Of a stretch of 64,000 bases of DNA, positions 9,601 through 18,246 are shown piece after piece. The stretch is from positions 248,001 to 312,000 of the forward strand of contig NC_017735.1 of assembly GCF_000259275.1 (NCBI RefSeq), given 5' to 3'. The notes under the pieces were generated by a model that was not told where the DNA came from, searched no databases, and worked only from the letters and a program-made list of their open reading frames with translations. Source of the stretch: Helicobacter cetorum MIT 99-5656 (GTDB lineage: Bacteria > Campylobacterota > Campylobacteria > Campylobacterales > Helicobacteraceae). The translations under genes and the position numbers were made by a program. Numbering within the stretch: the first letter of the stretch is position 1; every line of letters starts with the position of its first letter.

Positions 9601-10734
9601 ATGTTCTCTAAGCAATTAGAAGCTTTACGCCGCACTAAACGCTACCGCAAGAGGGAGTTGTTTAGCCCTTTATTAAAAGACTATGCTTCTAATGACTATT
9701 TGGGTTTGAGTGTTAAAAAAGACTTGCTTGAAAAAGCCTTTAAAAAACTTCAATCTTATGATACTCATGCTCCAAAAGCTTCTATGCTAGTTAATGGCTA
9801 CCACCCCTTGCATGCTGAATTAGAAGAGCAACTAGCCCGTTTGCTAGGTTTTGAAAACGCCCTTTTAGTAGGAAGTGGCTTTTTGGGTAATTTAGCTTTA
9901 ATAGACACTCTCTTAGTTAAAAACGCTCTGTTATTTATAGATGAGCATTACCATGCAAGTGGTGTTTTTAGCACTAAAATTAAACCTAATCAAGTTATTT
10001 TTTTCTCACACAATAATGCTAAGGATTTAAGACAAAAGCTCTTAAAAGCCCCTAAAGACAAGCTCAAATTTGTGGCTATTGAAGGGGTCTATTCAATGGA
10101 TGCAAGCATTGCTCCTTATGCCATTTACGAAAGCACTAAGGAAAGTCCTAACACCTTTTTGATTGTTGATGAAGCCCATAGTTTTGGCACTATCGGAGAT
10201 AATTTGCTAGGCTTTTTAGAATACTACCATATCCAAGAAAAAGAGCGTATTATTAAACTCAGCACTTTTTCTAAGGCACTTGCAAGCTATGGGGCTTGTA
10301 TTTTGGCTTCTTCAAAAATAATAGATTTTTTAGTCAATCGTGCAAAAAGCGTGATTTATACCACCGCCTTAAGCCTACTAGACACAGCATTAAGTTTAGC
10401 CCATCTAGAATACTTTATTGCACAAAAAAAAGAGTTGAAAAAGAAGCTTAAAGAACACCAGCAAATCATTTTTGAAAGCTTAGGTATTTCTACCCCTACA
10501 GGATTTTTTACCTTAGAGTTTGAAAATAATTCCACTCTTCTAAACACCCATCATTTTTTGAAAGAAAAAGGATTTTTAGTGGGAGCTATTCGCCCTCCTA
10601 CGGTTTCTAAACCCCTTTTACGCATTTCTTTGTCTCTCAAAAATAGCTTAGAAGACACCAAAGAACTTGCCACAATTATTCGCAATTTATCCTACAATAA
10701 AGTTTCTAAAGATTTTTCTACCAAGAGTTATTGA
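9601..10734 (+). CDS. bioF: 8-amino-7-oxononanoate synthase-like PLP enzyme (biotin synthesis)
   Basis: Alpha-oxoamine synthase family enzyme, class II aminotransferase fold. It is expected to condense pimeloyl-ACP/CoA with alanine to form 8-amino-7-oxononanoate. The 377-residue protein has DEAHSFGTIG (PLP ring contact) and the Schiff-base lysine K225 in LSTFSKALAS. The closely related 2-amino-3-ketobutyrate-CoA ligase (Kbl) is the main alternative; no tdh threonine dehydrogenase gene is nearby, so biotin synthesis is favoured. Its stop TGA overlaps the ATG of the PBP1A gene by one base, so the two are translationally coupled. Confidence 0.85.
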   Translation: MFSKQLEALRRTKRYRKRELFSPLLKDYASNDYLGLSVKKDLLEKAFKKLQSYDTHAPKASMLVNGYHPLHAELEEQLARLLGFENALLVGSGFLGNLALIDTLLVKNALLFIDEHYHASGVFSTKIKPNQVIFFSHNNAKDLRQKLLKAPKDKLKFVAIEGVYSMDASIAPYAIYESTKESPNTFLIVDEAHSFGTIGDNLLGFLEYYHIQEKERIIKLSTFSKALASYGACILASSKIIDFLVNRAKSVIYTTALSLLDTALSLAHLEYFIAQKKELKKKLKEHQQIIFESLGISTPTGFFTLEFENNSTLLNTHHFLKEKGFLVGAIRPPTVSKPLLRISLSLKNSLEDTKELATIIRNLSYNKVSKDFSTKSY

Positions 10735-12722
10735 TGACAAAAAAGATTTTTTATGGTTTTGGCATTTTTGTTTTGATTGTTGTAGGAGTTTGTGCGGTGC
10801 TTATTGTTCAAGTTTGGGTTAATACCGACAAAGATGTTGCAAAAATCAAGGATTATCGCCCCAGCATTGCTTCACAGATTTTAGATAGAAAGGGGCGTTT
10901 GATTGCTAATATCTATGATAAAGAATTTCGTTTTTATGCCCATTTTGAAGAAATTCCCCCCAAAATCATTGAAAGCTTGCTAGCTGTAGAAGACACACTC
11001 TTTTTTGAGCATGGAGGAATCAACCTAGATGCCATTATGCGTGCCATCATTAAAAACGCTAAAAATGGGCGTTACACCGAAGGGGGTAGCACACTCACAC
11101 AACAGCTTGTTAAGAACATGGTGCTTACACGAGAAAAAACCCTTATAAGAAAGCTCAAAGAAGCCATCATTTCTTTACGCATTGAAAAAGTCTTAAGCAA
11201 AGAAGAAATCTTAGAGCGTTATTTAAACCAAACTTTTTTTGGGCATGGGTATTATGGTGTCAAAACTGCAAGCCTAGGGTATTTTAAAAAACCCCTTGAT
11301 AAACTCAGCCTTAAAGAAATTGCCATGCTAGTTGCTCTACCTAGAGCTCCAAGTTTTTATGACCCTACAAAGAATTTAGAATTTTCGCTTTCTAGGGCTA
11401 ATGACATTCTAAGGCGATTATATTCTTTAGGGTGGATTTCTTCTAGTGAGCTAAAACCCGCTCTGAATGAAGTGCCTATTGTTTATAACCAGACTTCTAC
11501 TCAAAACATCGCTCCTTATGTCGTAGATGAAGTCCTTAAACAACTAGACCACTTAGATGGCTTAAAAACTAAAGGCTACACCATTAAATTGACTTTGGAT
11601 TTAGACTATCAACGCTTGGCCTTGGAGTCTTTGCGTTTTGGGCGTCAAAAAATCTTAGAAAAAATTGCTAAAGAGCAAGTCGTAATTGATAAAGATACAC
11701 CACCTAATGAAAACGAGGATAATTTGAATGCTAGCATGGTAGTTACAGACACTAAAACAGGTAAAATCCTTGCTCTAGTGGGCGGAGTTGATTATAAAAA
11801 AAGTGCTTTTAATCGTGCCACACAAACTAAACGACAATTTGGAAGTGCTATCAAACCTTTTGTGTATCAAATTGCCTTTGACAATGGCTATTCCACCACT
11901 TCTAAAATCCCTGATACTGCACGGAATTTTGAAAATAGCAACTACAATAAAAATCATGAACAAAACCATGCTTGGCATCCTAGCAACTATTCTCGCAAAT
12001 TTTTAGGGCTTGTAACCTTACAAGATGCCTTAAGCCATTCTTTAAATCTAGCTATCATTAACTTAAGCGACCAGCTTGGCTTTGAAAAAGTTTATCATTC
12101 TTTAAACGATATGGGTTTTAAAAATCTCCCTAAGGACTTGTCTATTGTGCTAGGAAGTTTTGCTATTTCACCTATTGAGGCGGCTGAAAAGTATTCTCTA
12201 TTCTCCAACTATGGCTCAATGCTTAAGCCCATGCTCATTGAAAGTATCACCAACCAGCAAAATGAAGTTAAGACTTTCACCCCTATTGAAACCAGACAGA
12301 TTACTTCTAAAGAACAAGCTTTTTTAACCCTTTCGGTGCTAATGAATGCCGTAGAAAATGGCACAGGCCGTCCAGCACGCATCAGTGGTTTAGAAATTGC
12401 AGGCAAAACAGGAACTTCCAATAATAATGTTGATGCTTGGTTTATCGGCTTTACCCCCACTTTACAAAGTGTGATTTGGTTTGGACGAGATGATAACACA
12501 CCTATTGGCAAAAAAGCGACTGGAGGCGTTGTGAGTGCACCTGTATATTCTCACTTTATGCGCAATATTCTAGCCATTGAACCTTCTTTGAAAAGAAAGT
12601 TTGATGTCCCAAAAAACATGCATAAAGAAATCGTAGATAAAATCCCCTACTACTCTAGCCCAAATTCTGTTATGCCAGCTCCCAAAAAGGGGAATGACAC
12701 CGAAGAGAACTTATTGTTTTAA
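10734..12722 (+). CDS. pbp1A: Bifunctional penicillin-binding protein 1A
   Basis: Class A PBP that polymerises and cross-links peptidoglycan in the periplasm. The start is the ATG at 10734, overlapping the bioF stop. An N-terminal membrane anchor lies at about 8-28. The GT51 transglycosylase domain has AVEDTLFFEHGG (catalytic Glu, about 85-96) and GGSTLTQQLVKN (about 120-131). The transpeptidase domain has the three penicillin-binding motifs in order: SAIK (catalytic S371, K374), SLN, and GKTGTSNN. The 662 residues are the usual length for the short epsilon-proteobacterial PBP1A. In H. pylori, changes around these motifs give amoxicillin resistance; I did not see a motif disruption here. Confidence 0.95.
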   Translation: MTKKIFYGFGIFVLIVVGVCAVLIVQVWVNTDKDVAKIKDYRPSIASQILDRKGRLIANIYDKEFRFYAHFEEIPPKIIESLLAVEDTLFFEHGGINLDAIMRAIIKNAKNGRYTEGGSTLTQQLVKNMVLTREKTLIRKLKEAIISLRIEKVLSKEEILERYLNQTFFGHGYYGVKTASLGYFKKPLDKLSLKEIAMLVALPRAPSFYDPTKNLEFSLSRANDILRRLYSLGWISSSELKPALNEVPIVYNQTSTQNIAPYVVDEVLKQLDHLDGLKTKGYTIKLTLDLDYQRLALESLRFGRQKILEKIAKEQVVIDKDTPPNENEDNLNASMVVTDTKTGKILALVGGVDYKKSAFNRATQTKRQFGSAIKPFVYQIAFDNGYSTTSKIPDTARNFENSNYNKNHEQNHAWHPSNYSRKFLGLVTLQDALSHSLNLAIINLSDQLGFEKVYHSLNDMGFKNLPKDLSIVLGSFAISPIEAAEKYSLFSNYGSMLKPMLIESITNQQNEVKTFTPIETRQITSKEQAFLTLSVLMNAVENGTGRPARISGLEIAGKTGTSNNNVDAWFIGFTPTLQSVIWFGRDDNTPIGKKATGGVVSAPVYSHFMRNILAIEPSLKRKFDVPKNMHKEIVDKIPYYSSPNSVMPAPKKGNDTEENLLF

Positions 12723-12776
12723 ATATCTTTTAAAGCAAGAAAACTTATCTCTCCCCCCTACTTGTTCTTACCCAAA

Positions 12777-13355
12777 CTACATTCCCACAGGAACTTTGAT
12801 GTCTCCATAATTCACAGAATCTTTAAAAATCTCATCAACCTTAGCCACAAGGCTTTTAATCGTCTGATTATCTAGAGATAACTTATGCAACCCTTGAACC
12901 AACACATCTTTATCAAAGGAGCGTGCACGCACTAATGCAAACACTTCCTCATTATTAGGATTAATATAAATTCCCAAACGATTGACATTGCTTAAACTAT
13001 CATAAATAGCTTGTGTCATTTGGATAAACATTTCATTAGTAAGCTTCTGTTTAATATTGTTATGCTTTGAGAGATAAGACTCTTTGAGCTTATGCACAAT
13101 GTTTTGAGCCACTCTAATCGTAGCTCGCTGTGTGGCGGTTTTTTCTACCTCTTCAGTTTTCTTGCCGTCCACAATATGTGAACTATCCACCCCTTGTGTA
13201 ACATACTGGCTACGATTTTGCAACATCCAATATGGCACATCTTGCAAAAAGGAATTTTTTTGCGAAGTGTTTACACAAGTGCAAGCCTGCAATATTAAAA
13301 CACCTAGTCCACACAAAGCCAATTGCTTCCCTTTAGAGAAAGTTTGTTTCAACAT
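12777..13355 (-). CDS. tipA: Tip-alpha, TNF-alpha-inducing secreted protein
   Basis: 192 residues, the same length as H. pylori Tip-alpha (HP0596), a secreted homodimer that binds DNA and nucleolin and induces TNF-alpha in gastric cells (family knowledge). The hydrophobic leader ends in LQACTC; the two cysteines at positions 25 and 27 are those reported to form the intermolecular disulfides in H. pylori. The core is well conserved (FLQDVPYWMLQNRSQYVTQG, VNRLGIYINPNNEEVFALVRAR). It is transcribed alone, convergent with pbp1A and upstream of rnpB. The cysteine could also be read as a lipobox, but the known protein is secreted. Confidence 0.93.
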   Translation of the reverse strand: MLKQTFSKGKQLALCGLGVLILQACTCVNTSQKNSFLQDVPYWMLQNRSQYVTQGVDSSHIVDGKKTEEVEKTATQRATIRVAQNIVHKLKESYLSKHNNIKQKLTNEMFIQMTQAIYDSLSNVNRLGIYINPNNEEVFALVRARSFDKDVLVQGLHKLSLDNQTIKSLVAKVDEIFKDSVNYGDIKVPVGM

Positions 13356-13486
13356 TTTAAATCCCCTTTATCTTTAATTTTACGAAGTGTAACACAAATC
13401 TTTAAAGTTTTAAGTAATGATTAGATAAAAATACAAGAAAAATAAAATGATTAAATATTTGTTAAAAAAATTAACACTTAGTGAAC

Positions 13487-13804
13487 AAGCATTAGAATAA
13501 GCCGGGTTCTGTCAACGGATGGTCATTTATCTAGGAAATATTTTACAATATTTCTCAAGCGAAGCGTGTATTAATTTAGACTTACCATGCACTTCTTGCT
13601 ACAAATTGGGTTTACCCAAACAAGCTAAATCGCTCTAGCTTTGGTGGGCTCTTACCCCACCCTTTCACCCTTACCTTAAAAAGGCGGTTTGCTTTCTGTG
13701 GCACTCTCCCTTAGCTCACGCTAGCCATCTGTTAGATGGAATTTTGTCTAATGTAGCCCGGACTTTCCTCTATTGTTAAAAATAGCGACCATCTTCTAAT
13801 GCTT
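13487..13804 (-). ncRNA. rnpB: RNase P RNA (rnpB)
   Basis: Catalytic RNA of RNase P, which trims the 5' leader of pre-tRNAs. On the minus strand the 5' side carries AAGCATTAGAA (13804-13794), then GATGGTCGC and the hallmark GAGGAAAGTCCGGGCT. The 3' side carries GACAGAACCCGGCTTA and TTCTAATGCTT (13497-13487). The first and last elements are exact complements and form the P1 helix, which sets the ends to within a few bases. The span of about 318 bases is typical. It sits in the gap between dsbI and tip-alpha. Confidence 0.93.
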
Positions 13805-13837
13805 CAGCATATTAGAAAAAAATAGCTTTAAAAGAGT

Positions 13838-15313
13838 TTAAAATGAAAGGGTATAAAGAATATTTTTATCCCCTTCATAGCTAATAACTACAAGCTGTTT
13901 ATCTCTAAACCCACCAGCACTAATATTTTTAATTTCTTTAGGCAGGCCATAAACTTTAACAATCTCTTCTTTTTTGGGGTCTAATACTAAAAGAGTGTTA
14001 AATTCTTTACTGATAGCATAAAGCTTATCGTCTTTTAAAGCTAACGCACTTATATGCAACTCGCCTAATTTTCTCTTTTCTTTAAGTTTTATACCACCAA
14101 GTCCAAGAATATACTCCGCATGCACTTGCTTATCGCTATTAAGCATAGATACGATAATCAAATCATTATAACGCTTATTTGGAGCCGTAACAAGATAAGT
14201 GTATTTTGAATCTCTTCTTGCACCACTAATATAATAGTTTTTTGCCCTAGAAGTTTTTAAGCGGTTACGCTCTACTTCATCAAAAGAGTTAGCCCCCTCT
14301 AAAAAATAAGGGTAATTTTTAAGGGCGTTAGCGTTTTTATTAGGAGTAATTTCTACGCTAGTTTTATTATTACCCATAATCACAATATTTTCATCTTCGT
14401 TAAAATCCGCTCCCACAAACGAACCTACCGTAGCACTATAATAGCTATCCAAAACCATATGGCTATGAATGGTTTTCAAATCGTTACTCACAAGATAGAG
14501 ACCTTGGTTTTCTGTGGTAAGAATCGCATTTTCTTCGTTAAAACTTAAATCCGTAATCGCTCCATTAAGTTTTAAAGAAAGCGCTTCTTTTTTTTCAATC
14601 TCTAAAGTTTTGGTGATTTCTAAAGGCGAATGTTGATAATCATTATCCTTAGGTAGGGTGCTTAATTTAATAGGCTCGCCCACATCTCTTCTGCCTAAAA
14701 CACTTCTTGGGAATTTCAAATCGCCCCAATTTTCCATAGACCAAACAGCCTCTTTTAAATTCCAAGAAAAACGCACTGGGTCACTTTGCCCTATATAAGG
14801 AAAAGGTCCTGTAGAAAAAAATGCTTGCACCACATTAGAGCCTACTACCACAAAGAAAACCCAAAAAGCGCTTTTATTGAGCGTATTTAGTGAGCGTTCT
14901 TTAAAATTTTGAATGCTAGGGGCAAAAAAGAGCATAAGGCTCAAAAGTACCACCACGCTAAAAAAAACAAAAAACGCCCAAAATTGCGTGTGTAAACCTA
15001 AAATGGCTAACGCAAAGCCCTGACCCACATCTTCTAAGGCATGACTACCGGTATGATAAAAACTCTCATATAACCCACTACTAGCAATCAATAATAGCAA
15101 GGCAATATATCTAGGCTTAAAACCAAAACGCACCACTAAAAGCGCTACCGCTCCTACAAAAATCATGTTCATGCGTTGTGCCCAGCAAAAAATACAGGGC
15201 GAATCTTTCAAAACATAGCCAAAATAGAAATTCGCTAAGCCAACAGGAAAAATCAAAATCCCTAAAATGGCTAAAGAAAAAAGGGTATAAAACTTATGGT
15301 TTTCTTTATTCAT
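13838..15313 (-). CDS. dsbI: DsbI thiol-disulfide membrane oxidoreductase with C-terminal periplasmic domain
   Basis: DsbB-related inner-membrane protein of disulfide-bond formation. The 491 residues split into an N-terminal membrane part with about five helices (to about residue 165) and a long periplasmic C-terminal part of repeated beta segments suggestive of a propeller. The redox motif C40-I-F-C43 in SPCIFCWAQR is the DsbB active site. The fusion to a propeller-like domain is characteristic of DsbI in Helicobacter and Campylobacter (HP0595 type). It starts nine bases after the stop of the small dba gene; in Campylobacter dba and dsbI are co-transcribed and translationally coupled (family knowledge). 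Confidence 0.92.
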   Translation of the reverse strand: MNKENHKFYTLFSLAILGILIFPVGLANFYFGYVLKDSPCIFCWAQRMNMIFVGAVALLVVRFGFKPRYIALLLLIASSGLYESFYHTGSHALEDVGQGFALAILGLHTQFWAFFVFFSVVVLLSLMLFFAPSIQNFKERSLNTLNKSAFWVFFVVVGSNVVQAFFSTGPFPYIGQSDPVRFSWNLKEAVWSMENWGDLKFPRSVLGRRDVGEPIKLSTLPKDNDYQHSPLEITKTLEIEKKEALSLKLNGAITDLSFNEENAILTTENQGLYLVSNDLKTIHSHMVLDSYYSATVGSFVGADFNEDENIVIMGNNKTSVEITPNKNANALKNYPYFLEGANSFDEVERNRLKTSRAKNYYISGARRDSKYTYLVTAPNKRYNDLIIVSMLNSDKQVHAEYILGLGGIKLKEKRKLGELHISALALKDDKLYAISKEFNTLLVLDPKKEEIVKVYGLPKEIKNISAGGFRDKQLVVISYEGDKNILYTLSF

Positions 15314-15322
15314 GTTATCCCC

Positions 15323-15487
15323 CTATAGATTGATATTAGGTAAAACACTAGAGCTGTGGGCTATAAAAATAACCAACTCTACTAACCATACCACAATCAA
15401 AATCCCAAACGCCAAATTCTCTTTTTCAGGCTTTTTAAACGCTATAAAAATAGCGATTAGACTTAAGAGTAATCCTAAAAACTCCAT
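15323..15487 (-). CDS. dba: Dba small membrane protein, partner of DsbI
   Basis: A 54-residue gene easily missed by length cutoffs. ATG at 15487 behind TAAGGAA; stop TAG at 15323-15325, nine bases before the dsbI ATG. It encodes two hydrophobic segments (about 3-17 and 25-43) separated by a charged KKPEKE turn, so a small two-helix inner-membrane protein. Position, size and topology match Dba of Campylobacter jejuni and H. pylori, which is co-transcribed with dsbI. Its exact role is not established. Confidence 0.85.
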   Translation of the reverse strand: MEFLGLLLSLIAIFIAFKKPEKENLAFGILIVVWLVELVIFIAHSSSVLPNINL

Positions 15488-15565
15488 GCTATTCCTTAAA
15501 ATTTTCGTAGGATTATACTTAAAAACAGACCATTAATAAACAAAACCAAAAAATTTATCTAGCTT

Positions 15566-18040
15566 TCAAAACACCCACCCATAATTCATAAACACATTAA
15601 AATGCCCCATGCCTATTGTGAGAATAGTTTCATAACTTGTATTTTGAACCCTTAAATTTTGCTTGATAAGGGGCAAAGAAATCCCAATAGAATATTTAGA
15701 ATGTTTGTAGCGGTAGTTCAAACCTGTTGCAACATTTAAATTAGTCCGATTAAACCCTTGATGATAGACATAAAAATGGCTATAAATCCCCCTAACTGAA
15801 CCAAAAATCCCAAAACTAGAAACAAAACTTTTCTTACTGCTATAAGTTGTTATAAAATCAAACAACGCATCTATACCCATACCTAAGCCCATGTGTTTTA
15901 TATTATTTAATGAAGCGTATGAATTTGAAGCGTAGTCATATTTCAAGAGTCCATAATAGGCTAAACCCACATAATCATTAAAATATTTTTGATACCCCAC
16001 TTTCATATCCATACCTACTTGAGAATTAGCATAATGAGAGCGGTTGGAAGAAGAATTTTGATAAGAAGAATGAGCGTTTGAAATATTAGTTAAAACATAA
16101 TTTAGGTTTTGTATAAGCAACGCATAGCTACTTACCGTTACACTCCCATCATCATAGTGACAAGTATATTGACGCGACACTAAATGGCAGTTAGCACCTT
16201 GAGGTCCATAAGATGAACCACCTTGATAAGGATTAACGCCATAAGGGTTACCTTGTAAATTAGCATTAGGATTAGTGTAAGGACCACTTGTAGCATTACC
16301 CTCTAAAGGTTGCCATATGTCTCCTTTCATCCAACCGCCATCTCGGTCGTTATCATTCCAATAAGATGGAAATTGTGGTTGAGTAAAAGGCACTTTAGGG
16401 TCAGGCAAACCATTATCCACCTTGCCATTATTATAAAGCACAGGCAAGGCTCGCTTTAATACCAAGTCTCCCCACACGGTTGCCACAACCCCACCAAAGC
16501 TCTGTGGGTCGTATTTGGTAAAGTTGCCCCAATGACTATACCCCTTAGTATGAGCGTATTCATGCACCAAGGTGTTAAACATTCTGCGGCTTGCATCATT
16601 ATTATTCAAACCACCTGGCTTATTGACTAGCCCTTCTTTTAGAATAGGGCTAAAATCAGGGTTTAAAAAGGCTGGGTTAACATCTAGGCTACGAGGGGTT
16701 GACCACCCATATGCATTTGTTCGCTCTCTAACCAAACCTATATTTAACTCATTGCTAGGTGCACGAAATTGCTTAATCACCTCTTCAGCAGGAATGTTAT
16801 CATATTGAGTCTGACTAATATTGCCTTGAAATTTAAAATACTTGCCCGCATCCATAATTTTGTCTGCCCATTCTTTGGAATCAAACACAGCCGCCAAATC
16901 CAATAAATCATTCACAAAAAGTTGTGCAGTCTCTGGGGTAAAAGAAGTGTAGTATTTAGGGTCTCTTCCATAGTAATCTTTGTGCTGATAAAAGACACCA
17001 TGAATGTTAGTCGTAATTTTATCCACATTATCTAAAACACGCTTGGTTACTTCATCAGAGCTACTTGATGCTTTAAATACAAAGCTTTCTGTAGGGATAC
17101 TTTGAGATTGAAAATGCTCTAAATTTTTAAACAGATTTTTATCTATAGTAATGTCTGCACTCTTAGGAATATCTTCCATATGGGCTATATGGACTTCTTT
17201 GAGCTTACCATTATCATTGACCCTTACATACACATCAACCTGATGTAAATCATAGGGTAAGAAGTTTTTCATATCAATTTGACTATCTTTAATAGTTGTT
17301 GCAATAGGATTGGTCGTAGAAAAATGGATACCATTAATTTTACCTTGCTCAAAAACAGGGTGCTGATTTTTAATTTCACTTTTAGTAATTTTATCAAGCA
17401 TATTTGTCTCAATAGAGTGTTTCAATATGGGATAATCAATCGGTTTTTGCGGTCTGCCATAGACATTCACATTAGGTAAGGGGGTTGTATTTAAAGTTTT
17501 ACCATTGACAACATTAGTCTTAGGGGCAGAAGCATCAGTAGAGTCTAGACATGCAATATCCGGACTGGCACTATAAGGACAAGGATTAGAAGAATCAACT
17601 ATAATAGTCTTAGAATTATGCGACTCACTAGGGCTTGCATGTTGCTCTTGGGATTTAGTAGAACTTGGCAAATTAGATTGGGAGTCAACGGAATGTGCTT
17701 GGGGGGGGGTTACAGGCTCTTGGGTTTGAGTGGATTCTTGTGAATTTTTGGGGTGTTTTGGGGAACTACTAGAAACAACAGCAGATGGTTTTTCAACAGA
17801 TGGTTTTTCTAACTTAGGACTCTTAGAATGATTGCTTTTTAAAACATTAGGGTTTTGTTTAACGCCTTGATAAGCTATTCCATTATAATCCATTGAAGTG
17901 GGCGTGATATTTTGAGAAATAGGCTCTTTAGTTGCATTAATTACGCCGGCTTCAAAACCAGCTTCTAAGAAAAACCCATCCTTAGGGTGTGCATCTAAGC
18001 TTAAAATAATTAATGGCAAATATTTTGAATAATTTTTCAT
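15566..18040 (-). CDS. Hop-type outer membrane protein carrying a metzincin-like zinc protease domain
   Basis: Unusual 824-residue surface protein. A short signal region (about 1-19) is followed by GFFLEAGFEAG, which resembles the first strand of Hop family porins/adhesins. Residues about 65-150 are a Ser/Pro/Gln-rich linker with a duplicated EKPS unit. A middle domain of about 180-620 contains H493-E494-x-x-H497-x-x-G500-x-x-H503 (HEYAHTKGYSH), an exact HExxHxxGxxH metzincin zinc signature; a methionine in GGWMKGD lies downstream and could serve a Met-turn. Residues about 650-824 look like a Hop C-terminal barrel (KVGYQKYFN..., GMGIDALFDF, final aromatic NYGWVF). I infer a surface-anchored metalloprotease; no substrate can be named. 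A C9 tract lies in codons 111-114. H. pylori carries a type III restriction system at this place (recalled). Confidence 0.8.
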   Translation of the reverse strand: MKNYSKYLPLIILSLDAHPKDGFFLEAGFEAGVINATKEPISQNITPTSMDYNGIAYQGVKQNPNVLKSNHSKSPKLEKPSVEKPSAVVSSSSPKHPKNSQESTQTQEPVTPPQAHSVDSQSNLPSSTKSQEQHASPSESHNSKTIIVDSSNPCPYSASPDIACLDSTDASAPKTNVVNGKTLNTTPLPNVNVYGRPQKPIDYPILKHSIETNMLDKITKSEIKNQHPVFEQGKINGIHFSTTNPIATTIKDSQIDMKNFLPYDLHQVDVYVRVNDNGKLKEVHIAHMEDIPKSADITIDKNLFKNLEHFQSQSIPTESFVFKASSSSDEVTKRVLDNVDKITTNIHGVFYQHKDYYGRDPKYYTSFTPETAQLFVNDLLDLAAVFDSKEWADKIMDAGKYFKFQGNISQTQYDNIPAEEVIKQFRAPSNELNIGLVRERTNAYGWSTPRSLDVNPAFLNPDFSPILKEGLVNKPGGLNNNDASRRMFNTLVHEYAHTKGYSHWGNFTKYDPQSFGGVVATVWGDLVLKRALPVLYNNGKVDNGLPDPKVPFTQPQFPSYWNDNDRDGGWMKGDIWQPLEGNATSGPYTNPNANLQGNPYGVNPYQGGSSYGPQGANCHLVSRQYTCHYDDGSVTVSSYALLIQNLNYVLTNISNAHSSYQNSSSNRSHYANSQVGMDMKVGYQKYFNDYVGLAYYGLLKYDYASNSYASLNNIKHMGLGMGIDALFDFITTYSSKKSFVSSFGIFGSVRGIYSHFYVYHQGFNRTNLNVATGLNYRYKHSKYSIGISLPLIKQNLRVQNTSYETILTIGMGHFNVFMNYGWVF
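17701..17709 (-). repeat. C9 homopolymer inside the Hop-metzincin gene (phase-variation tract)
   Basis: Nine consecutive C on the coding (minus) strand, codons 111-114 (T-P-P-Q), in the disordered linker before the protease domain. Such tracts slip in Helicobacter; gain or loss of one base would cut the protein off soon after residue 115. In this sequence the frame is open (ON). Just upstream in the linker a 15-base unit containing AGATGGTTTTT (plus strand, about 17782-17812) is duplicated in tandem. Confidence 0.75.
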
Positions 18041-18207
18041 TAGATTTGATTCCTTTTATTTAATAATTTTGATAGTCATACTTGAATTTAATATCAGCAA
18101 GAAACACGGCTTGATTGACAATGCAACAATTAGCCTAGAAAGAAAATGAAGCGTATTGAGAATTAAGATTTTTAAATCCCTAGAGGATAAAACAGCAAAA
18201 TACTGAA

Positions 18208-18215
18208 CCCCCCCC
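18208..18215 (-). repeat. G8 homopolymer upstream of the Hop-metzincin gene
   Basis: On the minus strand TTTTTT, GGGG, A, then GGGGGGGG lie about 170 bases upstream of the protease ATG, in the gap after oorC. Homopolymers at this distance can tune promoter strength by length change; whether the promoter lies here is not shown. No convincing gene is present between 18041 and 18246. Confidence 0.45.
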
Positions 18216-18246
18216 TCCCCAAAAAATCCAACAAGGAAAACACTCA

